A DNA stretch of 64,000 nt from Arthrobacter sp. FW305-BF8 (GCF_021789315.1 NZ_CP084561.1:992001-1056000), one strand, 5' to 3'. Shown: positions 17,379-26,805, counted from the stretch's first letter. Numbers and translations are program-made. Notes: generated by a model not told the origin, from the letters alone.

Positions 17379-18878
17379 TCAGCTTCTATAGTTGCGTGGA
17401 GCGTCGTTGAAGATCATGGTCTTTGTTTCAAGAAACGGCAGCAGGCCTTCGACCCCACCCTCGCGGCCGATGCCGGACTGCTTAAAGCCACCGAATGCGA
17501 TACCAAAATCTGTTCGGAATGCATTGTGGCCCACTGTGCCCGAGCGAAGCTGGCCTGCGACCTCTCGTGCACGGTCCACATCGGGCGTGAACACGGAGGC
17601 GTTGAGACCATAGATGGTGTCATTTGCGATGTCGATGGCTGTGCGGTCATCCGGGGCAGGGATGACGCTCACGACGGGTCCGAAGATCTCCTCCTGCGCG
17701 ATCCTCATGGAATTGTCCACACCGGCGAAGACGGTTGGCTCCACGTACCAGCCTGCGTTCAGGTAGCTCGGCCGTCCCCCACCCGTCGCGACCGTGGCAC
17801 CCTCCTGCCGCCCAGCCGATATGTAGGACTCGACCCTGTCGCGTTGGTGCTCGGCCGCGAGCGGGCCCATTTCAGTGGTGGGGTCAAATGGATCACCCAC
17901 ACGGATCTTCGAGTAGGCGTCGGCCAACGCCTCGACCAGAGCGTCGTGGCGCCCTCGGCTGACGATCACCCGGGTCAATGACGAACACACCTGTCCGGTG
18001 TTGAAGCATCCTCCGGCGGCGAGGGTGGCCGCCGTAGCCTCGACGTCTGCGTCGTCGAGCACGACCGCCGCTGACTTGCCGCCGAGTTCCAGGGTGACTC
18101 GGGCCACCCGCTCGCCAGCGAGCGAGGCGATGCGACGTCCCGCCGCAGTGGACCCCGTGAATGTGATCTTGTCGACCCGTGGGTCCCGCACAAGAAGCTC
18201 GGAGACCTCACGGTCGGCCGGGACAATGTTAACCACGCCCGCGGGCAGCCCGATCTCCAGAAGGATCTGCCCGAAAATGTGGGCCTCACCGGGAGCCTCG
18301 GGAGAGGGCTTCAAGATGACGGTGCAGCCAGCCAAGAGCGCTGGAGCGACCTTGTATGTGATCTGTGCCAGCGGTCCATTCCAAGCCGTGATGGCGCCGA
18401 CCACACCGACCGGCTCCCGGACCAGCAGTCCAAAGTTCCCCCCGGCCGTCGGAGTCGCCGGCCTCTCGAAGTCGAATGTGTCGGCGAGCCCGGCGTAATA
18501 GTCGAAGGTGTCGGCGTAGGCCGGCGTCAGCGCCGAAGCCTCGGCGTACAGCACTCCGGACTCACGCGGCCACATTTGGCTGAAGTCGTCTGCCCTCGCC
18601 CTGATACCGTTCGCGATGGCCCTAAGGTATTCCGCCCGCTGCGCATGGCTGAGGCGTGGCCAGGGCCCCTTGTCGAAGGCCTCACGGGCAGCCGAAATCG
18701 CACGTGACATATCGCCTGCATTCGCGACGGCAACCCGCATCAGTTCCTGTTCGGTTCCGGAGTCAATAACCGGAAACCGCTCACGGGAAGAAGGGGTGAC
18801 CCATTGGCCTCCAATGAGAAACTTGTCAACCGAGGTCAACCGCTGGATGGTAGAGGGGATCGAACTGGCGACGTTCAT
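17379..18878 (-). CDS. Aldehyde dehydrogenase
   Basis: A 499-residue NAD(P)-dependent aldehyde dehydrogenase. Visible are ITAWNGPLAQITYKVAPALL with the cofactor-binding LKPSPEAPGEA, the TFTGSTAAGRRI loop, the general-base Glu in TLELGGKSAAV and the catalytic Cys in CFNTGQVCSSLTR, with the C-terminal FGGFKQSGIGREGG. ATG 18878 is chosen for its spacing from GGAAGG; ATG 18887 would sit on that site. Its promoter on the minus strand (19137-19165) is a mirror copy of the one driving the ABC importer, so the enzyme is probably co-regulated with import and acts late in that pathway. Confidence 0.93.
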   Translation of the reverse strand: MNVASSIPSTIQRLTSVDKFLIGGQWVTPSSRERFPVIDSGTEQELMRVAVANAGDMSRAISAAREAFDKGPWPRLSHAQRAEYLRAIANGIRARADDFSQMWPRESGVLYAEASALTPAYADTFDYYAGLADTFDFERPATPTAGGNFGLLVREPVGVVGAITAWNGPLAQITYKVAPALLAGCTVILKPSPEAPGEAHIFGQILLEIGLPAGVVNIVPADREVSELLVRDPRVDKITFTGSTAAGRRIASLAGERVARVTLELGGKSAAVVLDDADVEATAATLAAGGCFNTGQVCSSLTRVIVSRGRHDALVEALADAYSKIRVGDPFDPTTEMGPLAAEHQRDRVESYISAGRQEGATVATGGGRPSYLNAGWYVEPTVFAGVDNSMRIAQEEIFGPVVSVIPAPDDRTAIDIANDTIYGLNASVFTPDVDRAREVAGQLRSGTVGHNAFRTDFGIAFGGFKQSGIGREGGVEGLLPFLETKTMIFNDAPRNYRS

Positions 18879-19091
18879 GCGCGTCATCCTTCCGAAGATC
18901 TGATAGCGCTGGTGGACCTTGCTGCCGGTCTAGCGCAGAACGAGTGTGTGGAGTGCGTGGGAGGCTCGCGGCCGAACATTCTCGAGTCGTCGCGGCAGCC
19001 GGAGACGGGTGGCGTTCATCCCAAAGCGTCCTCGGCGGTCGGTGGTGGGTTCGAAACCAGAGCTGAGCCAAGCTTGTCAAAGCTCGCCATT

Positions 19092-19172
19092 GTCCGGGAC
19101 ATCCGGGTCCTCCGTTTTTATTTACGCACGGTGAGACGATATGTCGAAGGAATTCGTTGTGTCAAGATTCAC
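19092..19172 (-). promoter_or_regulatory. Leftward promoter/operator of the aldehyde dehydrogenase
   Basis: On the minus strand, TTGACA (19165-19160) is followed after an 18-bp spacer by the -10 element inside the operator word CGACATATCG (plus-strand 19137-19146 reads cgatatgtcg). The whole ~81 bp matches the rightward promoter 19497-19576 in inverted orientation at roughly 85 percent by eye, including a shared 20-bp core around ttttatttacgcacgg. Confidence 0.75.
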
Positions 19173-19496
19173 ATGGGCCTGCGATGCCACGCCTTAGCTC
19201 ATTTCTGCCGTTAACCTCGCGCGCCCGACCCCCTCGGCGGAGCCCGGCGGGACCGTAACTCCGATCAGGCCGCAGGGCCTAACGAACTCTTTGCGCGAAA
19301 TGGGGAAGTGCCTGTCGCGCCGAAACGGGCCTGCGCCAGCAAGCGTTCTCGGAAGCCTTTCCCAGTGGGCGTCAGCTGCTGACACACCAGGAGAAAAGCA
19401 CGCTTCGTTCCTTCCTTCTTTCCTTGGGTGTCACCTTCCGCGCGTTGTTAATGTTCGTGGGAGAAGGCCCTGGAGGGCCGGACGTGCAGGATGAAT

Positions 19497-19576
19497 GTGA
19501 GTCTTGACACAACAAGCTCCTTCGACATATCGTATGACCGTGCGTAAATAAAAACGTTCGAGTCGGATGTCCTGAC
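19497..19576 (+). promoter_or_regulatory. Rightward promoter/operator of the ABC importer
   Basis: TTGACA (19504-19509), an 18-bp spacer, then TATCGT (19528-19533). The word CGACATATCG (19523-19532) overlaps the -10 box, as expected for a repressor site. The block is an inverted near-copy of 19092-19172. The transcript would have a leader of about 300 nt before the binding-protein gene. Confidence 0.75.
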
Positions 19577-19837
19577 TAAGAGTGAGCCTAGCAAGGGTGC
19601 TTTTCGAAGCGGCAGGGGCCCGAGCCTACGGCGCGAGTGACAGTCCCGGAGTGAAACCCGCTGGGCTGGGGCGGGCAGGGGATGAACCCTGTACGACCCG
19701 CCAGTCAGTTCAAGAATTAAAGTGCGGCCTTTAGTTAGGCCGTGCTGTCAGGTAAAGGGCGGCGTTTCGCACGCGTGCTTTAAGACAGCAACGTCTAGGT
19801 GAGCAAAGAAGCTCAAGAATGACAGAGGTGGAATCAG
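19577..19837 (+). other. Long 5' leader with hairpins
   Basis: The leader of the ABC operon contains a stem CGGCCT/AGGCCG (19725-19730 and 19737-19742) followed by a long-range pairing TGCTGTC/GACAGCA (19743-19749 and 19784-19790). No known riboswitch class was recognised. The ribosome binding site before 19838 is AGAGGTGG. Confidence 0.35.
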
Positions 19838-20881
19838 ATGAATCGACTGAAGACGCTGCGGCGGATAGCTCTGCTGGCCAGTGGAGCGGTCTTATCCGTC
19901 ACAGCCATTACTGGCTGCGGGAACAACGCCAGCGGCACGAATGACGGTGAGAAGGTCGTGGGGTACTCCCAGGTCTCACTTAGCGAACCCTTCCAGGTGA
20001 CGCTGAGCAATCTCTTCCTTCAGAACGCAAAGGACATTGGGCTAAAGACCGTAGAGAACAACGCGAACCAGGACTCCCAAAAACAGTTCTCCGGCATCCA
20101 ATCCATGATCCAAGCAGGAGCGAAGGGGCTGGTGATCAACGCCGTCGATGCGAAGTCAGTTGTTCCTGCAATCGGCTACGCGAACGGTCGGAACATCCCG
20201 GTCGTGGCAATCGACAGTGCTCCAGCCGGTGGCGACGTCTACATGGTCATCCAAGCCGACAACACCGATATGGCTGCCAAGGCCTGCAAGGCGTTGGGTG
20301 AAGGCATTGGGGGCCAAGGCGAGGTTCTGATGATCAACGGTAGCCTAAAGAACTCGAGCGGCATCCAGAGGCAGCAAGGTTTCCTAAACTGTATGAAGCA
20401 GAGCTTCCCCAACGTGACGCTGTATGACGAGGTGGCCAACTGGGACCCGGCCAAGGCCGCAAGCATTGCGCAGACGGTCCTGACCGCCCACCCCAAGATA
20501 AAAGCGATCTACTTAGCGACTGACACGCTCTACCTGACGCCGGTGTGGTCGGTGTTGGAGCGGCTGGGTATGGCCCATCCGGCGGGCGAGTCCGGGCACA
20601 TTTTCATGGCCAGTATCGACGGGTCTCCGACTGGTCTAGCCGGCATTAGGGCCGGTCATCTCGACGTCTCTATATCCCAGCCACTGGACCGTTACGCCGA
20701 GTTTGGCGCGAAGTACATTCAGGCTGCGCTTGACGGACAGAAGCAGGAGCCCGGCGAGACTGATCACGGGCCGGTCAAAGAGGTCGATGGACTGCTCGTG
20801 AACTTCATTCCGAGCGACATCGTGACCAAGGACAACGTCGAGGAGTCCACGCTCTGGGGCAACCTCGCCGCGAAGAAGTGA
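19838..20881 (+). CDS. Sugar ABC transporter substrate-binding lipoprotein
   Basis: A 347-residue periplasmic-binding-protein type 1 (RbsB-like) lipoprotein. The N-terminus has a basic stretch, a hydrophobic core and a lipobox ITGC, with the lipidated Cys at residue 27. The mature part shows VVGYSQVSLSEPFQVTLSN, QIS-type sub-domain residues (IQSMIQAGAKGLVINAVDA) and IPVVAIDSAPAGG, all typical of sugar/polyol binding proteins. First gene of an importer operon with the ATPase (20938) and permease (22458). The ligand is unknown; simple sugars, polyols and related alcohols are all possible. Confidence 0.9.
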   Translation: MNRLKTLRRIALLASGAVLSVTAITGCGNNASGTNDGEKVVGYSQVSLSEPFQVTLSNLFLQNAKDIGLKTVENNANQDSQKQFSGIQSMIQAGAKGLVINAVDAKSVVPAIGYANGRNIPVVAIDSAPAGGDVYMVIQADNTDMAAKACKALGEGIGGQGEVLMINGSLKNSSGIQRQQGFLNCMKQSFPNVTLYDEVANWDPAKAASIAQTVLTAHPKIKAIYLATDTLYLTPVWSVLERLGMAHPAGESGHIFMASIDGSPTGLAGIRAGHLDVSISQPLDRYAEFGAKYIQAALDGQKQEPGETDHGPVKEVDGLLVNFIPSDIVTKDNVEESTLWGNLAAKK

Positions 20882-20937
20882 TCCGAACCGATGAGGCTAC
20901 CTGAGACGCCCTCGGTGTGGTGAACGGAAAGGAAAGC

Positions 20938-22461
20938 ATGCGTCTATCTGAGAATGTCGATGCCCCGGCACTCGTTGCCCGCGGCATCACGGTCCGCTTC
21001 GGACCCACCCTTGCCCTGGACCGGGCCGCTCTGACGGTTCGACAGGGGGAAGTGCACGGGCTGATGGGTCGCAATGGAGCCGGGAAGTCGACGCTGGTCG
21101 CCGTCATCAGCGGTCTCCTCCACCCTCAAGACGGCGAGGTGCAGTTCGATGGGTCGCCAGCGCCCAAGCCAGGTCATGTTGCTTCCTGGCGCCGTCATAT
21201 CGGCACGGTGTACCAGAAGCCGATGATCGCGGATGAGCTGTCAGTATTGGAAAACTTGTTCCTCGGGGCGCCGGTCGTAAAGAGCGCCGGCATCGTCGAC
21301 TGGCGGGCGATGCGTGAACAAGCAGCAGTCGCTCTTGAGGAATGGGGTGTCGATTTCGACCTCGACATCCCTGCCGGACGGCTGACAATCGGACAACGGC
21401 AGCTACTTGAGATCTTGCGGATCATGATGCTCGGCCCCAAGGTAATCGTTCTTGACGAGCCGACGGCCAAGGTCGGACGCGCGGAGGCCGAGCTGCTAAT
21501 AGAGCATATTCACCGGTTGCGTACACGGGGTATCTCGTTTGTTTACGTTTCGCATCACCTCGATGAAGTCCTTGAGGTTTGCGACAACATTACCGTGGTG
21601 CGCAACGGTGTGAACGTCTGGACGCGTCCGGCCGCCGATACTACTGTGGCGGACCTGTCTGCAGCGATGAGCGGCGAGGAAGTTTCGCGCGCCGGCATCA
21701 TCGGGCGACGTACGCTCCACCACGATCCCATGCGCGGATCCGACGAAGTCGCCCTGTCCGTGCAGAAACTGACGACCGACAGCCTGCAGGAGGTGAGCTT
21801 CGAGCTCCGTGCTGGCGAGTGCGTGGGTCTGGCAGGTTTACGGGGCAGCGGCAACCAGGAGGTCGGTAGGGTGCTTGCCGGGCTCGTTCCCGCGGTGTCG
21901 GGGCAGATCCAGGTCGCGGGGCAGCGAGCCCGGCCTTCAAAGGTTCGGACAATGCTGAAGGCAGGTGTGGGGTATGTGTCGGGGGATCGCCACTTCGACG
22001 GCTTCGTTCCAGGCATGAGCATTGCCGATAACCTAACGATGGCAGTCCTGCCCAATCTGAGCCGTTATGGACTGGTTGACGGTGCCCGGAGCGACGCCAT
22101 GGTCGCTGATCTCTCGGACCGACTGGGCATCGTCGCATCCTCGCCGGCCCAAGCCGTCTCGAGTTTAAGCGGCGGCAACCAGCAGAAGGTAACGCTTGGA
22201 CGGGCAGTAGCTTCCAATCCAAAGGTTCTCGTGCTGGATAACCCCACCGCCGGTGTCGACGTCGCCTCTCGCGAGTCGTTATTTGGTGCCGTCGCGCAGG
22301 CATGTGCCAGGGGCGCCGCAGCGCTGGTCATCTCTGACGACGAAGAAGAGTTAAAGCGTTGCAGCCGGATTCTGGTCATGGTTAAGGGTCGATTGACCAA
22401 TGAGCTCGCTGGCGGTTATGGAGACTCCGCCATCGTGGCCGCAATGAGCGAAGGGAAATGA
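20938..22461 (+). CDS. Sugar ABC transporter ATP-binding protein (two ABC domains)
   Basis: A 507-residue RbsA-type double ATPase. Domain 1 has Walker A GRNGAGKST, a signature-like LTIGQRQLLEI and Walker B VIVLDEPTAKV. Domain 2 has the usual degenerate Walker A (GLRGSGNQEV), signature SLSGGNQQKV and VLVLDNPTAGVD. ATG 20938 follows GGAAAGGA; a GTG at 20917 is in frame. Its stop overlaps the permease start (ATGA), so the pair is translationally coupled. Confidence 0.93.
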   Translation: MRLSENVDAPALVARGITVRFGPTLALDRAALTVRQGEVHGLMGRNGAGKSTLVAVISGLLHPQDGEVQFDGSPAPKPGHVASWRRHIGTVYQKPMIADELSVLENLFLGAPVVKSAGIVDWRAMREQAAVALEEWGVDFDLDIPAGRLTIGQRQLLEILRIMMLGPKVIVLDEPTAKVGRAEAELLIEHIHRLRTRGISFVYVSHHLDEVLEVCDNITVVRNGVNVWTRPAADTTVADLSAAMSGEEVSRAGIIGRRTLHHDPMRGSDEVALSVQKLTTDSLQEVSFELRAGECVGLAGLRGSGNQEVGRVLAGLVPAVSGQIQVAGQRARPSKVRTMLKAGVGYVSGDRHFDGFVPGMSIADNLTMAVLPNLSRYGLVDGARSDAMVADLSDRLGIVASSPAQAVSSLSGGNQQKVTLGRAVASNPKVLVLDNPTAGVDVASRESLFGAVAQACARGAAALVISDDEEELKRCSRILVMVKGRLTNELAGGYGDSAIVAAMSEGK

Positions 22462-23492
22462 TCGTGGAGAATGTAATGACCAAAAAACGGGACTCGAGTA
22501 AGGTTCAGGCGGAACCGCGGCCGAAGCGGGGATTGCGTGTGCAGCTACCCGCGAACCTGCTGCTCTTTCCTGCGATCCTGGTGACGTTCGTTCTAGGGGC
22601 CCTGGTGAGCCCGACCTTCCTCACCCCGGCCAATATCGTGCAGAACATTGGTAGCAGCTCGGCCCCGTTGGCGCTCCTGTCACTCGGAGTGATGCTGATC
22701 ATGCTCACCGCCAATTTCGACCTGTCATTGCAATCGACGATCGGGTTCGCACCCATGGTTGCTGCGCTCCTCATGACACCGGTGAGCTTCGGAGGCACCG
22801 GTCTGGAGCTGAATCCGTACCTGGGCCTCGTATTGGCCCTAGTTATCGGGGCGGCTATCAGCGCCTTCAACGGTTTCCTGGTGGTCAAGATCGGACTGAA
22901 CGGCTTCATGGTCACCTTGGCAATGCTCATTGTCGTCAGCGGTCTGACACTGGGATTCAGCAACGGCCAAACCTTGTCTCCTCTGCCAAAGCCCTTCACC
23001 TACCTAGGCAATGAGCAGTGGGCCGGGATTCCCGTCTCGGTCTGGCTGGTCGGGTTCCTCGCGCTCATCCTCGGCGGCTTCCTTCGCTTCCACCGGGCTG
23101 GTAGGGCGATATACGCGATTGGCGGAAATCTCAACGCGGCACGGGCTTCAGGTATTCGCGTTGACGCCATTCGTTTGGGCGTCTACGTCGTGGGTGGTGC
23201 GCTAGCCGCACTCGCCGGGGTCGTGACCTCAGGCATCACCAGCGCGGTAACGGCCAGCCAGGGCAACAACACAATCTTCAGCGCGTTCGCAGCGGTCGTT
23301 ATCGGCGGCGTGAGCCTGAACGGTGGAAAGGGGACTGTCCTCGGGGTTCTCATGGGCGTCCTACTCTTGGGCAGCATCACGAACGTGCTGACCCTTGCAC
23401 AAGTTTCGTCCTTCTGGATCGACGCCTGCTACGGCGTGGTCATTCTTCTAGCACTACTGGTGGGAAGAATCGGCGGCAAAGAGAACGCATAA
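22458..23492 (+). CDS. Sugar ABC transporter permease
   Basis: A 344-residue RbsC-type (BPD_transp_2) inner-membrane permease with 8-10 hydrophobic helices. Characteristic are SLGVMLIMLTANFDLSLQST (the usual GG-I-DLS region has changed to NFDLS), FNGFLVVKIGLNGFMVTLAM, YAIGGNLNAARASGIRVD and the C-terminal GGVSLNGGKGTVLGVLMG. A second in-frame ATG at 22476 could be the start. It forms the channel with 20938-22461. Confidence 0.92.
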   Translation: MIVENVMTKKRDSSKVQAEPRPKRGLRVQLPANLLLFPAILVTFVLGALVSPTFLTPANIVQNIGSSSAPLALLSLGVMLIMLTANFDLSLQSTIGFAPMVAALLMTPVSFGGTGLELNPYLGLVLALVIGAAISAFNGFLVVKIGLNGFMVTLAMLIVVSGLTLGFSNGQTLSPLPKPFTYLGNEQWAGIPVSVWLVGFLALILGGFLRFHRAGRAIYAIGGNLNAARASGIRVDAIRLGVYVVGGALAALAGVVTSGITSAVTASQGNNTIFSAFAAVVIGGVSLNGGKGTVLGVLMGVLLLGSITNVLTLAQVSSFWIDACYGVVILLALLVGRIGGKENA

Positions 23493-23657
23493 ACCTGCGC
23501 ACTTTTGCTCCAACGACCGAAATTCAAGCGACAGGTCGTAGGAGCGTAACGAATGGTTCGACTTGCAGGACGGCGGCAAGGACGTCTTCCGTTCGGCGAG
23601 TGAGAGCGGGCGAGGTTTGTCCTAACGCCGGCTTGGACGGAAACACAACAAAAAACG

Positions 23658-23753
23658 TGACATATCGAGCTCGGCTCCGGAGACATCCGACGAAACAGTG
23701 CACAAGTCAATCGCACCGTGGGCTAGGACGCTTCGGCCAGTGGCGATATGTCG
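23658..23753 (+). promoter_or_regulatory. Operator pair upstream of the SDR gene
   Basis: TGACATATCG (23658-23667) and its inverse CGATATGTCG (23744-23753) repeat the operator word seen in both promoters at 19.1-19.5 kb. The sequence before the first site (cttgg..acacaacaa) also resembles the -35 region of those promoters. This marks the SDR-amidohydrolase unit as a member of the same regulon, with its own promoter inside the 337-bp gap after the permease. Confidence 0.6.
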
Positions 23754-23829
23754 TTGCCGAGGAAGGCGAATGCACATGACAATACATGCAATCTCACATG
23801 CGAAGAAGCACGATTGGAAAGGGGTTTAA

Positions 23830-24666
23830 GTGATGGGCCGAGTTGAAGGTAAGGTCGCGTTCATTACCGGTGCAGCGCGAGGGCAGGGTCGCTCACATGC
23901 GATCCGGCTCGCCGAGGAGGGCGCCGACATCATCGCGATCGATGCGTGCGAGGACCAGCCGAACCTGCCCTATCCGGGAGCGACGGAGGCGGATCTGGAG
24001 CAGACGGTCAAGGCTGTGGACGCACTCGGTCGCCGCATCGTCGCAAGGAAGGCGGACGTACGTGACTTCGGAAGGCTCAAAGCGGCGGTTGACGAGGGGG
24101 TGGCTGAACTCGGTAGGCTCGACATCGTGGTTGGCAATGCCGGCATCGGGGCGCTGCCCAAGCGGGCAGAGGAGTTCACCGAGGATGTCTGGAACGACAT
24201 GCTCGATGTCAACCTCACCGGCGTTTGGCGCACCGTCAGGGCGGCCCTACCGCACATCCGGGCCGGCGAGCGGGGTGGGTCCATCATCCTGACCAGTTCC
24301 ATTGGTGGCCTCAAGGCGTTTCCCAACATGGGCCACTACGTAGCTGCGAAGCACGGTGTGGTCGGCATCGCCCGCACCTTCGCCCGGGAGCTTGCCTCCG
24401 AGTGGATCCGCGTGAACACTGTCCACCCGACAGCGGTGCCTACCGACCTCCTCCACAACGAGACGTTCTACAAGCTTTTCCGACCCGACCTGGAGAACCC
24501 AACCAGCGAGGACATGATTCCGGCCGCGCAGGCGGACAACGAGATGCCGATCCCGTGGGTCGAGCCAGAGGATATCTCCAATGCAGTGCTGTGGCTCGCA
24601 TCTGACGAGGCCCGGTACGTCACCGGTGTCGCGCTGCCCATCGATGCCGGATGCATGCTCAAGTAA
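23830..24666 (+). CDS. Mycofactocin-type SDR family oxidoreductase
   Basis: A 278-residue classical SDR with TGAARGQGRSHAIRLAEEGA (cofactor loop), NAG in VVGNAGIG, Ser in SIILTSSIGG and YVAAK. After the second beta strand it has an insertion rich in Asp/Pro (DACEDQPNLPYPGATEADL), the hallmark of the mycofactocin-associated SDR subfamily (carveol-dehydrogenase-like), in which NAD is held non-exchangeably and mycofactocin accepts the electrons. The start is GTG 23830 or ATG 23833 after GAAAGGGG. The mft biosynthetic genes lie 9 kb downstream. Likely oxidises a secondary alcohol or hemiacetal brought in by the adjacent importer. Confidence 0.88.
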   Translation: MMGRVEGKVAFITGAARGQGRSHAIRLAEEGADIIAIDACEDQPNLPYPGATEADLEQTVKAVDALGRRIVARKADVRDFGRLKAAVDEGVAELGRLDIVVGNAGIGALPKRAEEFTEDVWNDMLDVNLTGVWRTVRAALPHIRAGERGGSIILTSSIGGLKAFPNMGHYVAAKHGVVGIARTFARELASEWIRVNTVHPTAVPTDLLHNETFYKLFRPDLENPTSEDMIPAAQADNEMPIPWVEPEDISNAVLWLASDEARYVTGVALPIDAGCMLK

Positions 24667-24715
24667 CGGATCGAGGCGGTTTACGGCATTGGCTACGACA
24701 CACAATGAGGTGGCA

Positions 24716-25741
24716 ATGGGCACCGCGACGGAGATAGAGATTCTCGACCCAGAGCTCGAGATCATCGACCCGCACCACCATCTCTGGCCTCCCACGGGGG
24801 CCGTGGTGTCCATGGCAGCTGGGCCTGGACAGCAGACGGAGAAGGGCGCGCAACTGCCCGACTGCCCACCGTACTCTTACGCCGATCTCCGTCGCGATGC
24901 GACCTCCGGGCACCGTGTTGTCGGGTCGGTGTACGTCGAGTGCTCGTCGTTCTATCGCGATGACGGCCCAGACCATCTCAGGCCCGTCGGGGAGAGTGAG
25001 ACAATCGCGGCGATGGAACTCCGCGATGGGTTGTGTCAGGGCATCGTTGGATTCGCGGACCTGATGATGGGGACATCCGTGAAGGAGGTGCTGGAGGCGC
25101 ATCTGGAGGAGGCGGGTCCGCGGTTCAAAGGGATTAGGCACTCGGTTGCTTGGGACCCGGATCCGGGTGTCTACGCGACCTATCGTCGGCCGCCGGGGGG
25201 ATTACTCCTTGATTCGCGCTTTCGAGCCGGCGCCGCCGAGCTCACGCGACGAGGTCTCAGCTTCGACACTTGGCTAAATTTCCACCAATTGCCCGAGCTC
25301 ACAGATTTTGCGTCAGCAAATCCCGACCTCACGATCGTGCTGGACCACCTTGGTGGACCGGCGACGACCGGACGGCATGTCGGGCACCGGGACGAGGTAC
25401 GCCGCGAGTGGCGCGAGCACATGATCGCGGCAAGTCAGCGGCCCAACGTCTTCCTTAAGCTGGGTGCAATCGGGATGCGCGCCTTCTCAGGACCGGAGCT
25501 GTTCGCCGGGAATCCGGTGACAGCAGAGCGGATCGAGGACTATTGGGGGTCCGACGTGCGCTTCTGCATCGATACCTTTGGCCCAGAGCGGTGCATGTTC
25601 GAGAGCAACTTCCCGGTCGACCGCGCACTCTGTGACTACGTCACTCTCTGGAATGCTTTCAAGCTGATTGCATCCTCTTACTCGCTCTCAGAGAAGGAAT
25701 GGCTCTTCGCGAGGGCGGCGCGGGCCGCGTACCGCCTTTAA
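24716..25741 (+). CDS. Amidohydrolase-type lactonase (COG3618-like)
   Basis: A 341-residue TIM-barrel hydrolase of the amidohydrolase-2 group that includes fuconolactonase and 2-pyrone-4,6-dicarboxylate lactonase. The metal/active-site motif DPHHHLW lies near the N-terminus, LDHLGGPATTG in the middle and FESNFPVDRAL near the end. ATG 24716 follows GAGGTGG; the longer open frame overlaps the SDR and is unlikely. It lies 49 bp after the SDR gene, so the pair may convert a cyclic hemiacetal to a lactone and then hydrolyse it. Confidence 0.85.
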   Translation: MGTATEIEILDPELEIIDPHHHLWPPTGAVVSMAAGPGQQTEKGAQLPDCPPYSYADLRRDATSGHRVVGSVYVECSSFYRDDGPDHLRPVGESETIAAMELRDGLCQGIVGFADLMMGTSVKEVLEAHLEEAGPRFKGIRHSVAWDPDPGVYATYRRPPGGLLLDSRFRAGAAELTRRGLSFDTWLNFHQLPELTDFASANPDLTIVLDHLGGPATTGRHVGHRDEVRREWREHMIAASQRPNVFLKLGAIGMRAFSGPELFAGNPVTAERIEDYWGSDVRFCIDTFGPERCMFESNFPVDRALCDYVTLWNAFKLIASSYSLSEKEWLFARAARAAYRL

Positions 25742-25945
25742 CCAGTGCCTGAACCCCATTCACAGGTTGTCCGCAGCAGAAGTGGGAGCTGCTGTAGGAG
25801 GAAAACAGGTGCCTGGGCCGAGGGGCAAAGACACTTTTGCCGGAGATTTTCCGGCCTGCTTCATGATTGGCTGGCTGCCCGGGATGAGGGGCGGCTCCGG
25901 CCGCACTGACTCTTTCCGGACGTAAAGAGCGAAGCGGATGGACGA

Positions 25946-26130
25946 ATGCCCATGAGAGGGATGAGTTCAAAAAGTCTCAGGACTGAGAACGAGCGGCTCA
26001 AGGAAAAGCTGGAGAAACCGGAGGCCTTGGTCGAGATCCTGGGAAAAGCTGTCGCGCTTCCGGACGCGGCCAGGAGTGCGACAGCTACAGATCCCCCACA
26101 GACGAGTGCCGGTGACGGTCGAAAAGTGAG
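25946..26130 (+). pseudogene. Relic of a transposase accessory ORF
   Basis: A short plus-strand stretch reads SSKSLRTENERLKEKLEK followed by ALVEILGKAVALPDAA. This resembles the coiled-coil C-terminus of small transposase orfA proteins (RTENERLKEKLAKTEA type). No N-terminal HTH or catalytic ORF is present. It stops where the IS30 end begins. The 200 bp before it (25742-25945) hold only a weak hairpin (25840-25857). Confidence 0.45.
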
Positions 26131-26205
26131 CCACTGTGACGGCGGCGAATTTCAGTGGTCGTTGCAGGGGTTTATGAATCTATCGGTGGTGGAGCAACTC
26201 TAGCG

Positions 26206-26570
26206 AGGTGTTCGGCGGTGGGGGGCCCCAGGTCTGTGCCCTTCGGAAAGTACTGCCGCAGCCGCCCACTGATGCTCTCATTCGATCCGCGCTGCCACGG
26301 CTAGGCAGGATCGCAGAAGTACACGGGAGTGAGAGTGCGCTGCGTGAAGCCCTGGAAGCAGGCCATGTCGGTGCCCTGGTCCCAGGCGAGGGAACGGTGC
26401 AGATGTGCCGCTAGAATGCTCATCGTTTCTGCTAGCCGGTCGCGCAGGTTCTCACTCCGCGGGTGCCTGCCAGGTGCACGAGGATGATGTACTGCGGGGT
26501 CCGTTCGACCAACGTGGCAAGGGCCGAGCAGTTGGCCTTTCCAGCTATTAGATCACCTTCGTTACGTTCT
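26206..26570 (-). pseudogene. IS30-family transposase, C-terminal relic
   Basis: Minus strand: LVERTPQYIILVHLAGTRGV, then after breaks HLHRSLAWDQGTDMACFQGF, VYFCDPA-stop-PWQRGSNES and LRQYFPKGTDLG. These are the IS30 DDE catalytic-core segments (WDQGxEMA, SPWQRGxNENxNGLLRQY). Several stops and frameshifts are present. Confidence 0.85.
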
Positions 26571-26805
26571 AAGGGTGGGTGATTTTAGGGCTGGAGTAGG
26601 GTCCTGATCACTTCCCTTAGGGCAGCGGGTATGGCTGAGATCGCCCTGCCGGCGGGACGGTTCATTGGGAATGGCCGCCCACTGCTCTTTTAAACAGCTC
26701 GACCGCTCATTGAGACTCGCGCGAATGGATCGTTTGATGAGGACGTGCCGGGCATGGCTGTCAGCCAAGGGGAACACCGCGAACAACCAGGCGACTGGGC
26801 AAACG

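Larger units (their letters stand above)
19092..19576. repeat. Inverted repeat of two 80-bp promoter blocks
   Basis: Two imperfect inverted arms of about 80 bp (19092-19172 and 19497-19576) flank 324 bp of sequence in which I recognise no gene. Because each arm carries a promoter pointing outward to a real gene, I read this as a duplicated and inverted regulatory region. A small inverted-repeat mobile element is the alternative; no target-site duplication was seen. Confidence 0.75.

Noticed and set aside
19092..19576. Inverted repeat considered as a small mobile element (MITE)
   Set aside because: Both arms contain well-placed outward promoters serving real genes and no target duplication is visible; kept as a duplicated promoter, though not fully excluded.
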